This document shows positions 1 to 3,385 of a stretch of DNA of 6,118 nucleotides, piece by piece. Each line of letters opens with the position of its first letter. Within the stretch, counting starts at the first letter, position 1. Location: positions 4,750-10,867 of the forward strand of contig DGEF01000074.1 in NCBI GenBank assembly GCA_002385805.1, written 5' to 3'. The position numbers and the translations under genes were made by a program. Under the pieces are notes generated by a model, which worked only from the letters and a program-made list of their open reading frames with translations, did not search any database and was not told where the DNA came from. The stretch comes from Peptococcaceae bacterium UBA3933. GTDB lineage: Bacteria; Bacillota; Peptococcia; Peptococcales; BICA1-8.

Positions 1-15
1 ACTAGCCACTAAATC
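1..15. repeat. Partial copy of the 7-bp (TAGTCAC-type) tandem repeat
   Basis: The window opens with ACTAGCCACTAAATC, which matches the end of the heptamer blocks found at 1421-1460 and 2731-2766 (unit TAGTCAC, here TAGCCAC followed by TAA). It lies directly before the flgG ribosome binding site, as the block at 1421-1460 lies directly before that of the LCP-like gene. Only the last unit or so is visible, so membership of the repeat family is an inference from a short match. Confidence 0.45.
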
Positions 16-29
16 AAGGGGGTATTCCA

Positions 30-809
30 ATGTTACGTTCCTTATATACAGCCTCATCCGGTATGAAAACACAACAATTCCATCTGGACACCATTGCCAA
101 TAACCTGGCCAATGTTAACACAACAGGTTTTAAAAAGAATATGGTCAATTTTCAAGACCTTCTCTATCAACAACTGCGAATTCCTACGGAACAGAAACCC
201 ACAGGAATTGATGTAGGGACAGGGGTAAGAGTAGCCGCTACTCTGACTAATTTCCTGCAAGGCATCCTGGAGGAAACAGGCAATCCCTTAGACATGGCTA
301 TTGAAGGTACAGGCTTTTTCAAAATCCAGCTTCCTGACGGACAAATAGGCTATACCCGCAACGGATCTTTTCGGCTGGATGCAGAAGGTTATCTAGTCAA
401 TTCCGATGGTTATAGAGTGCTGGATGAAGGCGATTCAGAAATAGAATTAGGGGAAAATATTCGCGAAGTTATTATTGATGAAAATGGACAAATCACCGTT
501 ATCGATGACGAGGGAGATTATAACGAGGTGGCTATCCTGGGTCTGACTCGTTTTGCCAACCCCGGTGGTTTAGAGAAAAAAGGTTCCAGCATTTTTCTAC
601 CTACACCGGCCTCCGGTGAACCTCAGGATGGGACAGCAGGCGAAGAAGGCTTCGGACTAATCAGACAAAACTTTTTAGAAAGCTCCAATGTACAGGTAGT
701 AGAAGAAATGGTTAAAATGATTACTGCTCAGCGAGTCTATGAAATTAACTCCAAAATGATTCAGACTTCCGACGAAATCTTAGGCATCACCAACAACCTA
801 CGGAGATAA
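30..809 (+). CDS. flgG: Flagellar basal-body rod protein FlgG (distal rod)
   Basis: FlgG builds the distal rod of the flagellar basal body, the drive shaft that crosses the cell wall and joins the proximal rod to the hook. The 259-residue length is that of typical FlgG (about 260). The N-terminal rod signature is at residues 4-36, with SLYTASSGM and ANNLANVNTTGFKK. The central region has the family pattern DMAIEGTGFF and YTRNGSFRLDAEGYLV. The C-terminal helix region (about 214-259) has LESSNV, EMVKMI and QRVYEINSKMIQTSDE, the conserved polymerisation segment. The ATG at 30 follows AAGGGGG (16-22) with 7 nt spacing. The rod-binding gene follows closely, so they are probably co-transcribed; the operon start lies outside the window. 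An acidic stretch at about 132-165 is slightly unusual. FlgF/FlhO-type paralogues are the alternative, but the length and the 'DLLYQQLR' and 'LESSNV' segments favour FlgG. Confidence 0.95.
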   Translation: MLRSLYTASSGMKTQQFHLDTIANNLANVNTTGFKKNMVNFQDLLYQQLRIPTEQKPTGIDVGTGVRVAATLTNFLQGILEETGNPLDMAIEGTGFFKIQLPDGQIGYTRNGSFRLDAEGYLVNSDGYRVLDEGDSEIELGENIREVIIDENGQITVIDDEGDYNEVAILGLTRFANPGGLEKKGSSIFLPTPASGEPQDGTAGEEGFGLIRQNFLESSNVQVVEEMVKMITAQRVYEINSKMIQTSDEILGITNNLRR

Positions 810-812
810 TTG

Positions 813-824
813 AACGGATGTGAT
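813..824 (+). promoter_or_regulatory. Extended ribosome binding site favouring a TTG start for the rod-binding gene
   Basis: AACGGATGTGAT matches the full anti-Shine-Dalgarno complement AAAGGAGGTGAT at 10 of 12 positions and lies 8 nt (counted from the GGATG core) before TTG at 829. The competing GTG at 820 lies inside this site, and its only other upstream SD-like sequence is GGAG at 802-805, 14 nt away, which is far. The site therefore decides the start in favour of 829. Confidence 0.5.
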
Positions 825-828
825 TTCA

Positions 829-1218
829 TTGTCAATAAATGAAATTAATAATCTTACTAACATAAACCCAATTGAGTTAATTCGCCACAAAACCAATAAT
901 AATATTAAATTCACCCAAGTCCTTCAACAAGCCCAAAAAGCTCAAGAACAAACAAACTCAGAGCCTGGGAATACTGACAATGATAAAAAAAAGGATGAAC
1001 TCATGGCTGCCTGCCGGGAGCTGGAGAGCATCTTTATCCACCAGCTAATTTCTCAAATGCGTGCCACTATCCCCCAGGATGGTTTTCTAACCCAGAGCAG
1101 CGCAGAAAAAATCTTTCAGGACATGCTTGATCAAGAATACGCCAAGAAAATCAGCCACGCCGGCGGCATAGGTTTAGCGGAAATGCTATATAAACAATTA
1201 TCCACGGAACGGTCTTAA
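829..1218 (+). CDS. flgJ: Flagellar rod-binding protein (FlgJ N-terminal domain type)
   Basis: This is a rod-binding/capping protein that assists assembly of the flagellar rod. Counting from TTG 829 the protein has 129 residues. The first 50 or so are Asn/Gln-rich and probably flexible. Residues about 58-124 form the rod-binding domain, with ACRELESIFIHQLISQMR, then DMLDQEYAKKIS and the hallmark GGIGLAEMLYKQL. Enteric FlgJ is about 310 residues and carries a C-terminal muramidase. That domain is absent here, as is usual in Firmicutes, so wall opening for the rod must come from another enzyme. The gene lies 19 nt after flgG and ends in an intrinsic terminator, so it closes this operon. An upstream in-frame GTG at 820 would add three residues, but its ribosome binding site is poorly placed. 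The symbol refers to the domain only. Confidence 0.88.
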   Translation: MSINEINNLTNINPIELIRHKTNNNIKFTQVLQQAQKAQEQTNSEPGNTDNDKKKDELMAACRELESIFIHQLISQMRATIPQDGFLTQSSAEKIFQDMLDQEYAKKISHAGGIGLAEMLYKQLSTERS

Positions 1219-1236
1219 CCGTTCCGTTATTTTTTT
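1204..1236 (+). terminator. Intrinsic terminator of the flgG-flgJ operon
   Basis: A perfect 10-bp stem (ACGGAACGGT at 1204-1213 pairs with ACCGTTCCGT at 1218-1227) has a 4-nt loop and is followed by TTA and a run of seven T (1230-1236). The left arm is coding sequence for the last residues of the rod-binding protein, and its TAA stop (1216-1218) sits across the loop and the start of the right arm. Confidence 0.93.
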
Positions 1237-1342
1237 GTCTAAAATTACAATATTTGTCAATACTATTACCAGCTACTAGGTTATACTGCATGTCAGCATT
1301 ACGGCTTTCCGGATAACTTCTTGGGACAGCATTAACCCATAC

Positions 1343-1371
1343 TTAACCTTAACCTTAGTCATTAATAGAAT
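1343..1371 (+). promoter_or_regulatory. Candidate vegetative promoter for the LCP-like gene
   Basis: TTAACC (1343-1348) and TAGAAT (1366-1371) are separated by 17 bp, a reasonable sigma-A type pair (4/6 and 5/6 matches to consensus). It lies after the flgJ terminator and about 100 bp before the gene. The -35 lies in a short run of CTTAAC repeats (1342-1358). The rest of 1237-1380 shows no gene and no other clear signal; TATACT at 1282-1287 has no well-spaced -35. Confidence 0.35.
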
Positions 1372-1380
1372 AATTAATGT

Positions 1381-1460
1381 TTATCCGTGTTTATCAGTGT
1401 TCATCCGTAGTTAAAAATACTAGTCACAAGTCACTAGTAACTAATTTACCAGCCACTAAC
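1381..1460. repeat. Composite intergenic repeat, copy A: 10-bp units then 7-bp units
   Basis: Three 10-bp units (TTATCCGTGT, TTATCAGTGT, TCATCCGTAG at 1381-1410) are followed by TTAAAAATAC and then degenerate 7-bp units of the type TAGTCAC (TAGTCAC, AAGTCAC, TAGTAAC, TAATTTAC, CAGCCAC; 1421-1456). Positions 1381-1440 align without gaps to 2691-2750 with 49 of 60 identical bases by hand count. The block ends immediately before the ribosome binding site of the LCP-like gene (GGAGG at 1463-1467), so it would lie in the mRNA leader. Confidence 0.8.
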
Positions 1461-1474
1461 TTGGAGGTGTGATC

Positions 1475-2461
1475 ATGCACACAAAAGGCACTATATTAAT
1501 AGTTGTCATATCATTATGTTTTGTCTTAATAATAACCTTGAGTTTTATACTTACCAATACAGGCATAAGCGAACCAATTCCTAATACTTCTTTACTTTCT
1601 ACAGAAGAATCTTTAGTAGAGGAAGAAGAGAGCAGCATAGAAACTACGGAAAATAATCTAGAAAACTCAACAGAGATTATTGAAGAAAACCACGAAGAAA
1701 ATCCTGCTGAGGATAAGGAAAGACAATTAACTCAAACTCGAGGCAATCAAGAAAACGGCGCAAACTCCAATTCAACTTCATCACCGGCAAAAGCCCAATT
1801 AAACTCACCGAAAAAAGAAGACCTGCATCTCAATAAACAAACAAATAATACTAATATACTTTGCTTGGGTGTTACCGATAAACAATTAGAAATGATTTCC
1901 ATTTATTCGATAAATAAAGAAAATAAAAAATCAGCAGGTATCTTCCTGCCTACTTACGTCAGTCTCAAGGTAAACGGAGAATTACTTACCCTGAAAGAAA
2001 TATACAACCAAATGGGGGTAGTAAACCTTAAAAAAATCCTCAGCCAGTGTTTCGAAATAGATATCCCCTACCACATGGTGGTAGATAGACAGGGACTGGT
2101 CGAACTCAGTGAGGTACTGGGGCCCATTTATGTAGAAAACGAAAGCATTGATATTCCCAACCTTTTCGTTAAACCTGTTTCTGATAAAGATGACGCAATT
2201 CTCCAGGAAATGGCCCAAAAAATCTCCCAGCCTAAGATGCTTGTCCAAGTGCCAAAATTAATCAAAATCTTTATCAATAACGTTGAATCAGACATAGGTG
2301 TAAGTGCCCTCTGGGACTTATACCGGGTATTCAGAAACCTCAACCATTCCCAACTTGCCAAAATAGTCCTCTGGGGTGAAAAGGTGAAAATGGCCGGTGA
2401 GACCTACACCTTCATCGACCCCTACCACTGGCACAACATAATCTATGAAACAACAAAGTAG
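1475..2461 (+). CDS. Membrane-anchored LCP-like (LytR-CpsA-Psr-like) protein, probably catalytically degenerate
   Basis: LCP proteins attach glycopolymers to peptidoglycan at the outer face of the membrane. This 328-residue protein has one N-terminal membrane segment (about 6-28), a long Glu/Asn/Thr/Ser-rich linker (about 33-125), and a compact domain from about 127. That domain shows the LCP pattern in order: NILCLGV (strand opening the fold), IFLP at 156-159 (where active members have a Pro-Arg-Asp motif), LKEIYNQMG, then DIPYHMVVDRQGLVELSEVLGPIYV (about 196-220), which fits the usual 'yv.vd...f..lvd.lGGv.v' segment. The canonical arginines are missing: after Pro159 comes Thr-Tyr, and the early R-x-D motif is replaced by KQLEMIS. 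It may therefore bind rather than transfer polymers, or act as a structural paralogue. ATG 1475 is chosen because GGAGG (1463-1467) is 7 nt away; GTG 1469 would be only 1 nt away. The gene appears monocistronic. LCP assignment is by pattern recall and is moderate. Confidence 0.72.
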   Translation: MHTKGTILIVVISLCFVLIITLSFILTNTGISEPIPNTSLLSTEESLVEEEESSIETTENNLENSTEIIEENHEENPAEDKERQLTQTRGNQENGANSNSTSSPAKAQLNSPKKEDLHLNKQTNNTNILCLGVTDKQLEMISIYSINKENKKSAGIFLPTYVSLKVNGELLTLKEIYNQMGVVNLKKILSQCFEIDIPYHMVVDRQGLVELSEVLGPIYVENESIDIPNLFVKPVSDKDDAILQEMAQKISQPKMLVQVPKLIKIFINNVESDIGVSALWDLYRVFRNLNHSQLAKIVLWGEKVKMAGETYTFIDPYHWHNIIYETTK

Positions 2462-2490
2462 CAGTGGCTTGTGAAACCACTGCTACTTTG
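2454..2490 (+). terminator. Long perfect hairpin over the stop codon of the LCP-like gene
   Basis: CAAAGTAGCAGTGG (2454-2467) pairs perfectly with CCACTGCTACTTTG (2477-2490) around a 9-nt loop. The TAG stop (2459-2461) is inside the left arm. There is no T-run after the stem, so it is not a classical intrinsic terminator; it could act as a 3' mRNA-stabilising structure or a weak terminator. It could also be the edge of the repeat element that follows, since CCACTGC recurs at 2491-2497. Confidence 0.6.
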
Positions 2491-2604
2491 CCACTGCGCA
2501 GAGCGTAGCGACTGAAAAATGTCTTGGGAGGCCCGAAGGGCCGAAACAATCCCCTTCATTAGAGGAGGAGATCGCTTCAGTCGCTTCGCTCCTTCGCGAT
2601 GACA
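2491..2604. repeat. MITE-like palindromic intergenic repeat
   Basis: GAGCGTAGCGACTGA (2501-2515) and TCAGTCGCTTCGCTC (2577-2591) are inverted repeats with one mismatch. The arms extend imperfectly outwards (CACTGCGCA on the left, CTTCGCGATGACA on the right). Inside is a small GC-rich hairpin, GGCCC-GAA-GGGCC (2530-2542). The right side, GATCGCTTCAGTCGCTTCGCT... GCGATGACA, belongs to the very common 'GTCAT(T/C)GCGA...GAAGC(A/G)ATC' class of bacterial dispersed repeats. The block is clearly richer in G+C than its surroundings and has no coding capacity, so it looks like a non-autonomous dispersed element. No transposase is present in the window. Confidence 0.65.
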
Positions 2605-2620
2605 AGAGTACTTTCATTTA

Positions 2621-2682
2621 TCGTGGTGCGCTCCAGCGCGTGAAAATTGCAATAGGCTTTAGCCCCAAAGCAATCCCCTACC
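2621..2682. other. Gene-free spacer with further short palindromes
   Basis: Between the MITE-like element and the composite repeat there is no plausible gene. Visible are a GCGCT/AGCGC inverted pair (2628-2639), GGCTTTAGCC (2655-2664, arms GGCT/AGCC) and GCTTT/AAAGC (2656-2671). CAATCCCCT at 2671-2679 repeats the same nine bases at 2547-2555. These look like remnants of dispersed repeats rather than regulatory sites. Confidence 0.4.
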
Positions 2683-2690
2683 ACAGCCGC

Positions 2691-2766
2691 ACATTCGTGT
2701 TTATCCGTGCGCATCTGTGGTTAATAATACTAGTCACCAGTCACTAGTCACTAGTCACTAATTCAC
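2691..2766. repeat. Composite intergenic repeat, copy B: 10-bp units then 7-bp units
   Basis: Units ACATTCGTGT, TTATCCGTGC and GCATCTGTGG (2691-2720) are followed by TTAATAATAC and the 7-bp units TAGTCAC, CAGTCAC, TAGTCAC, TAGTCAC (2731-2758) and a degenerate TAATTCAC (2759-2766). The layout and register are the same as in copy A at 1381-1460. The TGA stop of the minus-strand small gene (2763-2765) lies in the last unit. The 7-bp period places TAG/TAA on the plus strand, and TGA on the minus strand, in all three frames. Confidence 0.82.
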
Positions 2767-2969
2767 GCCCTTTTCAACAACTGTATATTCTGCTTAGTAA
2801 ACTTCCGGTACTTGGGGAAAGATTTCTTTGAGTCATATTTTTCCAGTTCTTCATCTATGTCCGCAATCCGCACCAGTATAGAATTCTTTTGGCCTGAACT
2901 GGCAATTGACCAGGCCTCCAAAAGCCGGCTCCGTTCCCTTCGTAATGCCTCAATTTTATCCTCTGCCAT
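2763..2969 (-). CDS. Small hypothetical protein, charged helical hairpin
   Basis: I do not recognise a family. The 68-residue product starts at ATG (2969-2967, minus strand) with an excellent AAGGAGG ribosome binding site (2985-2979) 9 nt upstream, which is the main reason to call it real. Residues about 3-23 (EDKIEALRRERSRLLEAW) and 28-45 (NSILVRIADIDEELEKY) look like two amphipathic helices joined by a turn at SSGQK, as in a short antiparallel coiled coil. The tail (about 47-68) is strongly basic (KKSFPKYRKFTK...LLKR), which could bind nucleic acid or a membrane surface; that is inference only. There is no signal peptide or membrane segment. The gene is divergent from the protease and its stop lies inside the composite repeat, so the original 3' end may have been altered. 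The plus-strand reading on the opposite side has no comparable start signal. Confidence 0.7.
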   Translation of the reverse strand: MAEDKIEALRRERSRLLEAWSIASSGQKNSILVRIADIDEELEKYDSKKSFPKYRKFTKQNIQLLKRA

Positions 2970-3073
2970 TTTAATTTTCCTCCTTATATCTATTCATTTT
3001 TAATTAATATTTTTGATATTATTTATTGATAAGTGATAAACTTCACTAAGAAAAACATGCAAAGATAAAGCTT

Positions 3074-3102
3074 ATTATAATAAAAATACAGGTTAATCAT
3101 AA
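3074..3102 (-). promoter_or_regulatory. Candidate promoter for the small minus-strand gene
   Basis: On the minus strand, TTATGA (3102-3097) and a perfect TATAAT (3079-3074) are separated by 17 bp. The -10 is consensus, the -35 is weak (3/6). In such AT-rich DNA, chance matches to the -10 are common. Confidence 0.33.
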
Positions 3103-3327
3103 AAATATTTGCAATTTAATAATTAAAACAAAAATAATTCACCAAAAACACTCCGAAATTATTTTGCTGGTTATCTTATGATATTTGTAATTTGTGTTAT
3201 CATTCACTATCTTAATAACATTATAGCATATTTTTCTAAAAAGGAAAGGGTATATTTAATAATTTTTTGAATTATTTAAAATAATATATAATTAAATTTC
3301 AATTCTTTCCATAATTCATTGAAAGGA

Positions 3328-3355
3328 TTGTCTACTTTCGTGTAGAAACTAGAAT
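3328..3355 (+). promoter_or_regulatory. Candidate promoter of the SLH protease gene, with an inverted repeat in the spacer
   Basis: TTGTCT (3328-3333) and TAGAAT (3350-3355) are separated by 16 bp, a good sigma-A type match, and would give a short leader of roughly 25 nt before the ATG at 3386. The inverted repeat TCTAC/GTAGA (3331-3335 and 3342-3346) spans the -35 and spacer and could be an operator or simply chance. Confidence 0.5.
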
Positions 3356-3385
3356 AACAAATATTTTTGTAAAGGAAGTAGAAAC

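Larger units (their letters stand above)
2986..3385. other. Very AT-rich divergent intergenic region
   Basis: About 400 bp between the small minus-strand gene and the protease contain no supportable gene and are far richer in A+T than the rest of the window. Both divergent genes must be driven from here. Short symmetries include AGTGA/TCACT (3032-3047) and CTTTC/GAAAG (3305-3325). The size and composition allow for regulator binding or DNA bending, but no known operator was recognised. Confidence 0.6.

Noticed and set aside
1254..1287. TTGTCA (1254-1259) with TATACT (1282-1287) as a promoter for the LCP-like gene
   Set aside because: The spacer would be 22 bp, too long for a sigma-A promoter; the 1343-1371 pair has correct spacing.
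1342..1358. Telomere-like CTTAAC tandem repeat
   Set aside because: Only two full units and one partial unit are present in an AT-rich spacer, which is easily due to chance.
1982..2361. Two overlapping minus-strand open frames inside the LCP-like gene
   Set aside because: They lie fully within a gene with a membrane anchor and a recognisable domain, and their translations show no family pattern.
2691..2766. Possible CRISPR array because of short tandem repeats
   Set aside because: The units are 7 and 10 bp with no spacers between them, so this is a simple tandem repeat and not a CRISPR array.
2812..3003. Open frame of 63 codons on the plus strand opposite the small gene
   Set aside because: It mirrors the minus-strand small gene, has no convincing ribosome binding site, and its Ser-rich translation has no recognisable pattern; the minus-strand frame has AAGGAGG at the right spacing.
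2986..3385. Riboswitch or small RNA in the long AT-rich divergent region
   Set aside because: No stable GC-containing structure, terminator or conserved aptamer motif is visible, and the best protease promoter is close to the start codon, leaving only a short leader.
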